Part shown: one piece after another, positions 10,374 to 22,400 of the stretch | Numbering within the stretch: position 1 is the stretch's first letter | How the letters are laid out: every line of letters starts with the position of its first letter | DNA from: Mycosarcoma maydis | Taxonomy: Eukaryota > Basidiomycota > Ustilaginomycetes > Ustilaginales | Direction: 5' to 3' | NCBI RefSeq assembly: GCF_000328475.2 | Contig: NC_026484.1 | Location: 1 to 64,000, forward strand | DNA length: 64,000 nt | Program-made: the position numbers and the translations under genes | Notes under the pieces: model-generated | Databases searched by the model: none | What the model was told of the DNA's origin: nothing | The model's input: only the letters and a program-made list of their open reading frames with translations

Positions 10374-11015
10374 CCTAGCGACGATGAGAAAGATGATGGA
10401 GGAGAAGAAAATAACGTAGATTCATGAAAAACACTGATTTACAGCGCCCGACATCTATAGATTTCTATTTATAGATGATGACATAGATATAAAGAAAATT
10501 CGGAGGCGAGCTCCGCTCTCCCAGGCGTCCTCGCCCTACCGCACGAGACGCAGCTGTTGGAATCACAGCAGTCAGTGCTTTCATTTCGGCTGTTGACAAG
10601 GCGGCGACCAACATTACGACTCGGCAAAAGCAGAAACAAAGAGGCCCGTGGACCAGTCTTCGGCTCCTTGAAAAGCTTCTGCAGGAAGACTGTGTGTCGC
10701 CTTCAAACTTCTTGAGCTGCAGCCCTAGCTTTCCGGCAGTCTTTGTGAATGGACGAGGCTTCTTGCCTGAAAAGTGATCATCATCGACCTTTTTAGTGAG
10801 CAAGTGAGTCGGCAGCACCCAACAGGATGAGAACCGAGGTGAGACCGCTCGTATTTGCACACACTCGAAAGACGCATCGTTAAGCGGAATGGGACGTCGG
10901 AAGCTTCACAAGCGAAGAGTAGACCAACATCTTATCTTGACTGATACAAACAAATATAGGATTGCATAGCATACAGACAAGAGCATTCTCTTATTCTACC
11001 ACACCTCATCTTCCG
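10374..11015. other. Non-coding or unresolved stretch
   Basis: AT-rich to about 10500. From about 10500 to 10775 both a plus-strand frame and a minus-strand frame (10465-10860) stay open, but neither has recognisable motifs or a clear start. I do not call a gene. Confidence 0.4.
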
Positions 11016-12629
11016 CTACGTGGTCCTCAAAACCACCCGCTCGAGCGCCAACTTCATCCCGGCATTATCCACAATGAGCGCCTGTCCATGATTATACCCC
11101 TTCATCACACGGATACAATCATCTCCCACCCCTGCATCCCTCAAATAAGCCACACTGGCGGGTACATCGACCAGCACGTCCCGTTCCCCGAATACAAACA
11201 GCAAATCCTCCGGTCTGTGGCTTGGCAACTCGTCAGCCCAGAGGATCATATCGAACCAAAGGAAGCGGCGGGCGATTGTATGGGCAACCCCCAGCTCTCG
11301 GCTGACAAAGTACCCGAGCAGGACTTCGATGCCGGTTGCCCAGCGGCGGTGAATGAAGCTGTAACAAACACTGCCTTCCCACAAGCAGAACGATACGGGG
11401 TCGACCAGGATGTTTCGTACAAAAAGCTCGGGCGCTGTGCGAAGGAGCCAGCCGAGAACCATTGTGCCGTTGCTATGGCTTAGCGTTGCACAGCGCGAGA
11501 AGTTGTGCCGCTTCGAAATTGAGATGAGTGAGGAAGCCTGTTCGTCCTTCGATGGGGGCTCGAGAAAATACCGGGAGAAGATGTTGGTGCTAATGTGGGG
11601 CTGTAGCAAGATCACCACTCCGTCTTGGTGCTTGGCTAGCTTGCGGAGCATAGCTATGTACTGCCCCAAGCCGATCCCAAGACCGTGAAGGAAGACAATG
11701 GGCAGACTCTCCTTCTCCCCTTTAATCTTACTCGGCTTATTGGGCTGTGCAGGCTTGACGAGGAAACTACACTTGCCAGAGTTTTCGAGCCTGAACCCCT
11801 TTGTTAGCATAAGCCATGCGATGGTGCCGAAGGACACACCGTTGGTGACAACGTAGTACCCGAAAGGTCTATGCATCGTCCTCACGGGGTCCAATGTAAG
11901 TCGAATCGCTTTCACCTTTGGGTTCAAGCCCTTCTTCATATCGGTCCAACCCAGGCGGAGCTTGACCATCTCCAGCCCGTCGTTGATCAGGTGCGCGTAT
12001 TGAGGGTCAGCCAGAGCGTCCTTCAGCGAGCGAGCGGAAAAGGCCCATGCCAGCCACTCCCTCATGTTGTCCTCGTAGATGTCTTCGATGGGAGCAAAGA
12101 AGAACCAGCTTCTCAGCCTTTCGCGGCGAGCAGAGGCGTCGTCTGGGTCCACATGCTTGTCCTTGAAAGCACACAAACCCATTGGCTGCTGCTGCTTGGG
12201 CTTGTCATTACCTACGCCGTTGATGCGTTTGGTGAGCTTGGATTCGGGAGCAGGGCCGAGTCCAGCAGTGAGAGACTTTGTGAGAAGGATTTGGAGAGTG
12301 TCCATATCTACGTTGAGCGGAGGAGGGCGCGCAGCCGCCTTCTTGGTGAGGAACCACAAGTAGATGCTGAATGGCATTTCAATGAGCGCATAGATGTAAC
12401 AGAATCTCGCCCAGAATCCATAGCCATGGGGGATGTCGATGGGATGGCCGGTCGAGTAGAAGCGGTATGCAAGAATGGCATAGCAGATAGGTGTAACGCT
12501 CCAGACTAGCGCTGCTGTAGTAAAGCCATAGATGAAACTGAGGCGGCGCTTGGGGTTGTGCCCCCTGTTGAAGCCCGAGACGGGATCTATCCTGTCCAAC
12601 GGAACAAAATGCTGTTTATGAGTCGCCAT
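11016..12629 (-). CDS. Membrane-associated alpha/beta hydrolase
   Basis: With ATG at 12629 the protein has 537 residues. Two hydrophobic segments lie near residues 30-56 (YGFTTAALVWSVTPICYAIL) and 75-98, suggesting membrane anchoring, then a Lys-rich linker and an alpha/beta hydrolase fold. The oxyanion-side motif is VFLHGLGIGLGQY. The nucleophile elbow is SHSNG with Ser386, a variant of GHSxG. The acid is probably Asp484 (GERDVLVDV) and the catalytic His514 (YNHGQA). All three triad members are in the expected order. The substrate is unknown; a lipase or esterase role is inference. In-frame ATGs at 12680 and 12701 could add up to 24 residues. Confidence 0.8.
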   Translation of the reverse strand: MATHKQHFVPLDRIDPVSGFNRGHNPKRRLSFIYGFTTAALVWSVTPICYAILAYRFYSTGHPIDIPHGYGFWARFCYIYALIEMPFSIYLWFLTKKAAARPPPLNVDMDTLQILLTKSLTAGLGPAPESKLTKRINGVGNDKPKQQQPMGLCAFKDKHVDPDDASARRERLRSWFFFAPIEDIYEDNMREWLAWAFSARSLKDALADPQYAHLINDGLEMVKLRLGWTDMKKGLNPKVKAIRLTLDPVRTMHRPFGYYVVTNGVSFGTIAWLMLTKGFRLENSGKCSFLVKPAQPNKPSKIKGEKESLPIVFLHGLGIGLGQYIAMLRKLAKHQDGVVILLQPHISTNIFSRYFLEPPSKDEQASSLISISKRHNFSRCATLSHSNGTMVLGWLLRTAPELFVRNILVDPVSFCLWEGSVCYSFIHRRWATGIEVLLGYFVSRELGVAHTIARRFLWFDMILWADELPSHRPEDLLFVFGERDVLVDVPASVAYLRDAGVGDDCIRVMKGYNHGQALIVDNAGMKLALERVVLRTT

Positions 12630-14359
12630 GATGAGTCGTGTATTGTCAATGATGGTGGGGTGGAAGGCGACTGGACGCATGGACGCAAGGCCAGCTTTCA
12701 TATCTGTTGACGAGGTGGGGCGCTTGAGCACAGCTGAGCGTTAATTTTGGACGTTGCGTCTCGGATGCAGTCGGAAATCGCCAACGTATGCAACTTGTGA
12801 CTGTTTTGTGGGACGTAAGGCTGCACGTCACCTGCACGTCTGATTTTCAATTATTATTTTTCCGCTGGTGATGATCTCTCTTGAATTTTCTCCGAGATGC
12901 TTTCACGCGAAAGAAAAGTGGCTGTCCATGACTGACGCCTGCTCAGCCAAAATCAAAATGCCACGTTCAGATCTCGCACGCTGCCAGGATGCATCGCGAA
13001 CCCCACAATCACAGAATCACGCTCGGGCCCTCCAGATACTGACTACGGCGATTGCACTCCTGATTGTGATTGTGCGGACATGATCTACAATTTGGTACCA
13101 ACCATCTCGACCCGTTTTTGTTCGGAAAATTGCCTCATCCAGTGGTGACACGCACTGCAGTCAATTACGCACGTCCCAATCTCTGAATCTCTGTAGGGAC
13201 TTTGTATGCAGCTTTCTCTCGTAGACAAGCTCTAGCTCCAAAAGTCATGATCACCACAGATCGATGTATCTCCTCTCCACTCGGGCTTCCTGATAAGCAA
13301 GCTAACAACAGACATTCGCGATTACCGACGTCATACAATCTGTGCTTTCCTACCCTTCGGCTGCTTGCTGATCTTGCCCCTCCTGGCCAAGGCCGATGCT
13401 AACCCTAAGGCAGCCGCGCGTTAAGTTGAAGCGATCGGTGTTTGCGGGCTACAACTAACTTAGCAAAAGGTGGAACATACCTCTACTAGCACTCACGACT
13501 GTTGATCGATTCATTGAGCACGACAAAGCACTATCGTTTTTTGTACACTAAAATTGTGGCCTCAGGATTCTGGCAAGACCACAAGCCGGCACGCACTTGG
13601 ATCATGCTTGCTTGCCGGTACCCTTGTCTGCTGATTGCATCCTGCCATCACGGTTTGGCTGTATGCAATCACGAATGTAGCTGACGATCTTTGCGGAAGA
13701 ACCTGTCACAGAAAAAGTCGCCGCAAAGGATGCACGCTGACGAATTGCAACCAACTGACAGCAACGGATGAAAGAGAGCCATCCGAGTCGGAACCCATCT
13801 AGCATCAACTCGGTAAAGACTGCCGCGGCGGTTCCCTCTGATGACAGCAGCAAAAAGGTGGTGCACGCAAATCAAATCAGCATGGGAGGCGAACTGCTGC
13901 TGTAATACAGTACTATTAACAGTATGATAAATATACTCACGACTGTACAGTATTTTAAAGTCATGAATGCGGTTTGTGCCAAGAAAATTGATCCAACTTT
14001 TTACTCACGACTGTATAAGTGAACTTAACTTAGCGCAAGGCCCGTTTCCATGGAGCCGAGCGTTACCGAACGGGCCGTCGCTTTGGCGGTTCTTATGCAT
14101 GGAACCACATCATATGGCGCAGCAGCCCTTCCGAAGATCCAGTGGTTGCTCGCATGCATACCGTTCCGGTCAAGATCGCCAAACGTTTGGCAACAGGGCC
14201 TTGACCTCGTAGCTATGAGCAAACGGTAGCTAAGAGGCAAGAAAAGGTGCCCACAAACGTATTCCCGATTGGATTCGAACCGAGACGCCGACATAACGTT
14301 ACTGCAACACTTTCACACACTACACTTACCTCATTCATGCTGTCGACCTAACCACTTCT
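12630..14359. other. Gene-free stretch with CGTGAGT-type motifs
   Basis: No supported gene in 1.7 kb. The motif ACTCACGACTGT occurs near 13494, 13934 and 14004. An AT-rich patch with partially inverted ACAGTA/TACTGT elements lies at 13900-13960. At 14262-14375 the minus strand resembles a degenerate tRNA (see findings). Confidence 0.5.
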
Positions 14360-15877
14360 TTGGCAATTCTCTTACTTCTCTTGCACACGGCTTTGACAGC
14401 AACACCGGGGGCCACCGTATTGCCCAGGCACGTTCACGTTCTCGAGGGTGCAACCTTGACGAGCATTGCATCGCAGAAGACTTGTCGCTCTGGTAATTAT
14501 CGAACATTCATACAGCAATGTTGTTCACCAGGCTTGAATCGCATACAAGGCCTTGCCTTTTGACTAGAAAACTTCATCATGCTCACCATCCCACTCGCCT
14601 GTGTCCTAATTTTTAACCAGTCTTCTCTGCGGCCAACGATTCTAGGCAACATCACGTCTTTATTCGAAATTCTCTCGACCAACTCAACTATGCAGAACGC
14701 CACGCTTCACTTTTGCGAATCCAGTCTGTTCAACAGTACCAACTGTCCAGGTGCCTTTGAGCAGGGACCTCCTGGTGGCCGAAGCAGGTGCTATACGACC
14801 AGCCAAGTCGATGTCCCACAGATTGCGCTTAACTACTCGCAAACGAACAACGGCGGTCAAGGCATGTCGTGCACCGATCCGGTGAACAAATCGGCTGGTT
14901 CGAAGGTTCAACTTATACACGGCCTGGTGTTGATCACCTTGATCACTTGTCTCATGTCGGCGGCTTCTGCCTTGTCGGCCGTTGGTAGCTGCAAGAGCAG
15001 CCAGGACGAACTCATGGCTCCTGCTGCCCCATGTGATGGACAAGATTCAAACCTAGAACCTGCGCCGTAATGTGGGATCGATTTTTACAGCCACAAATCT
15101 TGTACCAACAAGATCAACTCGAACGAGCTCAACATCAATCCCAACCTTCCTTATGGATGTGGTGCTTGCTTAAATGAAGCTCTCACATGTTTTCCCCAGG
15201 GCACTGTTTACGTTAAAACCAACGATCATTTTTACGCATCTGACAAGCTCATTGTCATTGGTTCGGGTGAATGCGTCGACTGGGGACCTAACGATGTACC
15301 CGCCGAGATCACCCAGACGGCAAATTGCATTCAACTCCAAGCGTTGACTGAAGGAGCACAGTATCAGTGCTTCCTGAATAGTTGCACTTGCAAGGGCGCC
15401 AATGCCAGGCTAGCGCTCTCCGGTCGTACCTTGAAGAAGAAGCGAAATGCCACCTGCAAGTCTTTCCGACCTGAAGGTTACGGCCGTTCCACCTATTCGA
15501 GATTTACCAAAGTATCGGACGAGGTCAGTTGCAGGCAGTCGGCTTCGCCATGCACCATTTCTATCGCCGAAGGCAAACCTGCCACCTTCTCGAGCGAGTT
15601 TTCCCTCACAGGCGGAGGCACAGTGAAGGGAATCGACGTTTTCGGAGCTACCTTTGGAGGTACCTTTGGAGGTGGACACACGGAATCGTATTCAAGTACC
15701 ATCTCTTACTCTACCTCGGTACCGGTAAGACAATGCGGGTACCTCCAAAGCCACAGTGGTGCCACCAAGTTCGACGGCACTTATACGGAATGTGACGATG
15801 GCGTGGACAAGGCGGGAACTACGCTCGTGGTGCGCGAAAATGACCTACAGTACGGATTGACTCTTGTGTCATGTTGA
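14360..15877 (+). pseudogene. Cys-rich secreted-type protein gene interrupted by two in-frame stops
   Basis: One plus-strand frame shows coding character over 1.5 kb but is interrupted by TGA at 14561-14563 and TAA at 15068-15070. The first part starts with a signal-peptide-like hydrophobic run (LAILLLLLHTALTATPGA) without an ATG. The middle part is rich in Asn/Ser/Thr with several N-glycosylation sites. The last part (15071-15877, about 268 residues) has roughly 16 cysteines and a Gly/Thr/Ser-rich beta-strand-like segment (ATFGGTFGGGHTE) before a C-terminal Cys. A 75-nt GT-AG intron at 14493-14567 would remove the first stop in frame; no convincing intron removes the second. It is either a spliced gene I cannot resolve or a decayed secreted protein. 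I recognise no family. Confidence 0.45.
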
Positions 15878-17011
15878 TCAATGAGATGGCTCGCCATGTG
15901 GCCATCTTACGCAGATGTTCCTTGCGATATCCGCCTTACTTGGGTGCAACAGTGCCTTGTGTTTTGCAAGCGCTGATTCCCACAACAGGAAATTTGGACG
16001 CGGTTCGCAATAAAGAGCGCTGCTGGCCGCCTTCGTCTGCTTCCATTTGTCCGTCCAATAATCCCCGTATTTATTCCCCCATGCCTTGACCTGGTTCGTG
16101 CTCAGGCTAGCTCATATGGTTGATCGTCGTCCTGGCGATCCCCTCTGCTTTGTCCGTTGTGAACTGTAGAGAATAGATTGCAGTTGTTTGCCTTCGAACA
16201 ATTTAATGTAGTCAGTGACATGCCCCTAGCGTGCGGACGAACGAGAACGAAGCCAGAGCAGCCCTTGCATATTCAGCCGTTGCGCATCACAGGAAGGCTC
16301 AGCCTCCTAGAGACGAATGTCGTGCTCGGGATAAAGGCTCTAGGCGAGAGGAGTGTTATGCGCAGAATGAATGCTCTCCACAGGACAAAGGCGAGACGCA
16401 AAATGCAAGTTAGACGTCTCACATGATAGGAGCCTTGCTGCACAGCATACGCTCAAGGATCAAGGCTTAGAGCGATTCGCGGAGTACCGCAAAGGGAAAA
16501 TGCTTGTCGTTGCAGGTTTCGCTAACTTATACTGAGTTACATTGTGAGTGAGGATGAGCAAATCGGAGACGACTTTATAGAGATGCTCATTTGGTATCGT
16601 GTATGTGTAGCTTCAGGTTTCAGAAATACAAGCGATCCTTTCACCATTTTCTTCGCTTCAACAAGACACGAGACTGTCAAGAAATTATCACGGGGTTTTC
16701 ACCCCTAATTGTTCTCAAGTATAACAGCTGCAAGATACCATTTACAGTCGTGAGTGCCGGCTATTCACGATTGAATTTCGCATTTAACGGTCGGCTAGAA
16801 ATGGTTGCGCCGAGGAAAGGTTTCCCCCGCAATTTTGCGTCGGGCAAGCTGTGGGGTCCATGATCAACTAACAACAGTTCACAGCTTTCCAAGCTGCTTC
16901 ATCTCCGTCCTAAAGCCTTCGCCTCTCTCCGGTTCTATCTAGCTCGAGCTTCTCTTCTTCTCAGCTTAACAACCACGCTACTTCTTTGTGCTTCGACTCG
17001 AAGGTACGTGT
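15878..17011. other. Intergenic stretch before the carboxylase gene
   Basis: No supported gene. One ACAGTCGTGAGT motif lies near 16743. The last ~100 bp are pyrimidine-rich (TTCTCTTCTTCTCAGC) and probably belong to the promoter or 5' UTR of the carboxylase gene. Confidence 0.5.
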
Positions 17012-18886
17012 ATGCAGCGAGCGACCATGTTGGCAAAGCACACATTCCGCCAGATCGCCTCGAGCGCTCTTGGTCGAGCCGGTAGAAATGGGGTCGCAAC
17101 CGCAAGATCCTACCGGGCAGCTTCTCATTCATTCTTTCAGGAGCAACAAAGCGTGCTGCCGAACAATCTGGATCCGTCATCGGACGAGTTCCTGGCCAAC
17201 AAGGCTTATATGGACGGTCTGGTGGAAACTCTCGATGCCGCACATGCAAGGCTAGCGCTTGGCGGTAGCGAAAAGGCGAGGGCACGACACGTCGCTCGCG
17301 GCAAAATGCTTCCTCGAGAACGTGTTGCTGCTCTTCTAGATCACGGATCACCCTTTGTCGAGCTTTCGCGCATGGCTGCTTACGAGATGTACGGCGATGA
17401 CGAGATTCCTGGCGCGGGCGTGATCTCTGGAATCGGACGTGTTTCAGGCACCGAATGCATGATCGTCGCCAACGACCCCACCGTCAAAGGAGGAAGCTAC
17501 TATCCAATCTCGGTCAAGAAACATCTTCGAGCACAGACGATTGCGCGAGAGAATCGACTTCCATGCGTCTACCTCAACGAGAGCGGCGGTGCTGCGTTGC
17601 CCCACCAGGCTGACGTGTTTCCAGACGAGAACCACTTCGGTCGCATTTTTTACAACATGGCTCAGATGTCGGCGCTGGGCATTCCACAGATCTCGGTGGT
17701 GCACGGCATCAGTGTAGCCGGAGGTGCCTATGTACCAGCGATGGCCGATGAGACCATCATTGTGCGCAACCAGGGCACCATCTTCCTCGCCGGACCTCCG
17801 CTGGTCAAGGCAGCTTTGGGAGAGGTCGTTGACGACGAGACGCTCGGAGGAGGCGAAATGCATTGTAGCGAATCAGGTGTCACGGATCACCTCGCTGTGA
17901 ATGATGCCCATGCCATCACGCTAGCTCGAGAGGCCGTGGCCCACCTGGGTCTATGTGGACGCTCGAATGATGCACTTGGCGATGCCTCGTTTGATCAGCC
18001 CTTGTACAACGCTTCCGAGCTGCACGGCATCATTCCCGAAAATGCACGCAAGCCGTTCGACATTCGCGACATCATCTCACGCTTGGTGGATGGCTCCCGC
18101 TTCCACGAGTTCAAGAAGCTGTACGGCAATACCATTGTAACCGGCTTCGCCAAGATCGCGGGCCAAGACGTCGGTATCATTGGCAACAACGGGGTCTTGT
18201 TCGGAGAGTCGGCCAAAAAGGCGACCAGCTTCATCCATCTGTGCAACCAGCGACAGACGCCGCTCGTCTTCCTGGTCAATGTGACCGGCTACATGGTCGG
18301 CACCAAAGCCGAACGTTCAGGTATTGCCAAGGACGGTGCCAAGATGGTGCGAGCGGTAGCATGTGCCAATGTTCCCAAGTTCACTGTGATCGTGGGTGGC
18401 AGCTTTGGCGCAGGTAACTATGGCATGTGTGGCCGAGCCTACAGTCCTCGCTTCCTGTGGATGTGGCCGAATGCACGTGTGGGTGTGATGGGCGGAGAAC
18501 AGCTGAGCCAGGTGATGGGTACGGTGAGTAGCGATAAGTCCAAGCAACAGGGCCTACGAGACAGGATCGAGAAGCAGACGCTGCCCGAATACGCCAGTGC
18601 GCGTCTTTGGGATGACGGCATCATCCGGCCTCAAGACACCCGCAGCGTCTTGGCGCTGGGACTCAGTGTGGCTAACACGGGCAGATGGAGGAGCGCGCAG
18701 CGTGGCGATGCCGGTGGCTCTCGACACCCTGCATGGGACGGCAATAACTATGGAGATGGCGTCTACCGGTAAGTACAACAGGTGCAACTTGTTTCCTGCG
18801 ACGCCATTCACCCCTACAAAGATGCCTTTAACTGACCGAATGTCTGCTGTTCTCTTCTCCGTGACTGCCATCTGAACAGAATGTGA
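17012..18886 (+). CDS. mccB: 3-Methylcrotonyl-CoA carboxylase beta subunit, mitochondrial (one intron)
   Basis: This carboxyltransferase subunit acts in leucine breakdown, converting 3-methylcrotonyl-CoA to 3-methylglutaconyl-CoA with the biotinylated alpha subunit. The N-terminus ([14 protein letters not shown], rich in Arg/Ser/Ala) looks like a mitochondrial presequence. The core carries family signatures: [54 protein letters not shown] and [17 protein letters not shown], then [32 protein letters not shown] and MGGEQLS. These favour MCC over propionyl-CoA carboxylase. A GTAAGT donor at 18769 and an acceptor at 18879 define a 111-nt intron. Splicing joins ...GVYR to a 7-nt last exon giving Met-stop, matching the family's usual FGVxRM end. 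Total 587 residues. The frame extends upstream to a GTG at 16988, but 17012 is the first ATG. Confidence 0.92.
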
Positions 18887-19455
18887 ACGAAGCCCGTCTG
18901 CGGTGCCAACTCAGCTTGCAACGCATTTGCCGAGCACACAAAGTTCTTTGACATGCCTACTGCGGCTGCGTCTTGTCCAAATTTGGGCGCAATCCTCTGA
19001 GTAAGCATCAAGCGTGAAGGTGCAATCGTGAATGCTTGACTTGGCCATATTTCTGTCGATGCTATTGTCCAGACCATCATGAACAGTGTGCGCGTGTCAC
19101 AACATTGAGGAGCGGTCAACGTAGCGAGAGCGGCAACCAGAACTTGTGAATTTGCGAATCACGAATCACGAATCGTGAGTACGCGATATTCTGACGTGTG
19201 ATCGTGTCTACGATGTCACATTAACACACAGAATTCACGATTCGTGATTTAAGACCGTGGCCCACAGCGTCACCCGTCACGCGCGGCTCTTTTACGCGTC
19301 GCGCCAGCAAAAGCGACAGATGAAAGAGCAACTCGTAACTTGACGTTGTTTCAGAGGCAACGCGTGGAATACTCTCGAGATCCCTTTGGACCCTTTGATT
19401 GTAACAACCACAAGTCCTCCTTGGCCTGATCACCTCTTGCCTACTCCCACAGTGA
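18887..19455. other. Intergenic, with a cluster of ATTCGTG-type motifs
   Basis: No gene. AATCACGAATCACGAATCGTGA lies near 19158-19178 and ATTCACGATTCGTGATT near 19233-19249, forming palindromic arrangements between the mccB 3' end and the Ctf18 start. Confidence 0.6.
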
Positions 19456-22400
19456 ATGCTTCGAGAGGCACCGCTCTCATACCTCGCCAAGATGAACGAG
19501 CCGGGTTTGCTGAATACCACTGGCCTTCTCGAGCTGGACAGACCCGCCAACGGCTCCAACTTATCCCAGGCAAAGGCTGATGAGCTCTTTGCCAGTCCGG
19601 TCGATCCCTTTCGTGAACGAGATCTTAACCTTTTCAGTCCTTCAGGCTCTCAGAGCGAAGCCCAGAAAGCTCTCAATGCGTGGTGCTCGCACGGATCGAC
19701 TAAGCTGGACAATCAGACAGACACACGGAACCTAGAACGAGGCGAAAGCATGGACTTCGACGCCGAAATCGACCTCGACCAGCTCCTCGATCAGGAGATG
19801 GCGCTGAAACAAGAAATTCATAAACACACATCGCATTCTGGGACTGGCTGCGCAGAAGGATCACAGATGGATGTCGACTATGACGAGCTGGAAGCCTTCC
19901 TCCTCGCGGAAGAGGAACACGCATCGTCTCGACCGACTGCACGTGATCAAGTTCACGGCCTACAACATCCCCCCTCGCCACCTCCCGACATCGTCTCGTC
20001 TCGGGCCTCTTCGCCCATGACCGATCTTCTAGAAAGCAATGGTCTGTTAGGTGGCTCTTCCTTGCCGCCCTTACAGCAGACTGTGACTCCATCCCCAAAG
20101 TCTACAGGCTTGACACTCGAGACCTTCCCAACTTCAGCCCAGCCGTCTTCGAGGGCCATCGAGGCACTCTCGTCGCTGTCCACGGAGGACGAAGAGCCAT
20201 CGTCTGTGCTTGCTGCGCGCGATGTGCAAGTGGGACCGTCTCGACTTGGCGCCCGCCTCCAACCACAGGGCATTCCCAAGTACATTCCGGCTGGTTTCAT
20301 GAATGCTGCCACGATGGATGGTACCCTGGTCCGCTTTGAGCGACGCAAACGCATGAAAGGCTGGAAGCCGCCGGCTATCATGTCCGATGTAGACGCCTCG
20401 CAACTTCTAGATCGACCCATTCACCAGCTGCTTGATGCTGTAGAAGCCTTGAAGGCGCTCGAAGTGGTCGAACGCGACGAGGCGCATGCACAGCAGGCCA
20501 GAGAATCGGCGAATCATACCGCAATGCACAACTCGAAGGCTGCCTTGCAAATGTGGGTGGATAAGCATCGACCAGCCAAATTCACAGAGCTCCTCGGAGA
20601 TGAACGCGTACATCGCGAGGTGCTTGGTTGGCTCAAGGAATGGGACGAGTGCGTGTTCAAGCGAAAGAATCATCGCAAGGAGCGACATCGTCAATACATT
20701 CAATCCAAGTATGGCTTCAGCGACAATGGCTTCGGTGACAAGGGCAGCGAGCATTCTTGGAAGGATCCCTACGGCCGACCAAAGGAGCGCATCATGATGA
20801 TTTCGGGACCTCCTGGCTTAGGAAAGACGACGCTTGCCCACGTCATCGGCGCTCATGCAGGCTACAATGTCTACGAGTTGAATGCCAGCGACGCACGCTC
20901 GGCGGGTGCGGTCGAGGATGTGATCAAAATGGCACTCGAGTCAGGCAGTCTCAAGGATCCAAGACCGACGTTGGTGGTGATCGACGAAATCGACGGCGCT
21001 ACAGGAGGTGGAGGTGGAGCATCGGGCGAATCGCATGGCTTCATACGCGCATTGGTGCGATTGGTCGAAATGGGCAAGGGAGCTGGACCCAAGGTGGCTG
21101 GCTTGGGTGCGCGTGGCAAGAAGCAACAACGCAAGGGCTTTAAGCCGCTGCTGCGGCCCATCATTTGCATCTGCAATGATCTCTACGCTCCGTCGTTGCG
21201 ACCGTTGCGACCGATATCGAAGTTGATCCGGTTCCATAAACCGCCGACAAACCTTGTGGTGAAACGCCTGCGCGAAGTTTGCGAGGCGGAAGCGCTCTCT
21301 GTGGAAGCTCGTGGACTGTCTCTACTTGCCGAGCTGACCAACGGCGACATTCGCTCTTGCCTGAACGCGTTGGAGTTTGCAAAGACCAAAAACATTGCTC
21401 TCACAGAAGCAGCGGTGAAGAGCGCGTCGGTTGGCATCAAGGATACCGGAGGTCACGTTCACAAAGCATGGGAGGTGCTTTTCCGCCGCCAGAATCGCAA
21501 GCAGGCCGCAGCTTCGAGCATGAAACGAGCCAATGCCAAGGCGGCAGATGCAGATGCGTCGCCTTGGAACTCGTCACGCAAAGCGTCGGCGAGTGAGCTG
21601 ACTGGTGACGGCAAAGCACCAAAGGATTTCAACCTGATCGATACGCCTCAGGAGAACGTCAAACGCATCGTTCACGAGGTGACGAGCTGTAACGAGTACG
21701 AAAAGCTCGCTCAGGGTTGTTTCGAGCACTACCCTACGCTTCGGGCTGCCGATGGCGGTTGGAAACGGTATCGGCAGGTGCACGACTGGTTGCACTTTGG
21801 ACAAAGCATCACGTCGCGTGCCTGGTCGCAGGGCAACTTTGAGCTTCTCGGCTTCATGCCATGGTCGTTCGTCTGCTGGCATCTACTGTTTGCACACGTC
21901 GGAAACGCGCTGCCCGAGTATCCAAAGGCGGACTATGAGAACCACCTCAAGACGTCTGCGTTTAACGAGATCGCATCGCAGATTGTCAGCGTGCTTCCTG
22001 CCAACGTCCGGTCGCAGTTCAACCGACAATCGGTTGTCACCGAGCTGGGGCCGTCGCTGATGCGAATCCTCACGCCAGATCTACGGCCGATCAACAACCA
22101 GCTATCGCGAACCGAGGACAAGCAATCGTTTGCTTCGCTCGTGTCCATCATGACTTGGCTCAACGTCCGATTTGTCCAGGACAAGATTTCCGAAGATGAG
22201 GCTTCGGTTACGGGGCAGACGGCAGGGCAGTTGGTGTACAAGCTGGATCCGCCGCTCGACGTGTTTACGCAATTCGAGGGCAAGCGTTCAAAAGAGATTG
22301 GGCCGTCGCGCTTCGCTGTGCGTCAGCTGGTGGCGAGGGAGATGGAGCGTCAAATGCTGCGTAGGAATGCGGGCGTCGAAGCGCGCAATGACGATGCTGG

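Noticed and set aside
10497..10775. Open plus-strand frame and overlapping minus-strand ORF in the spacer after repeat copy 2
   Set aside because: Neither has a recognisable motif, a convincing start codon or hydrophobic signal; both look like chance openness in GC-rich DNA.
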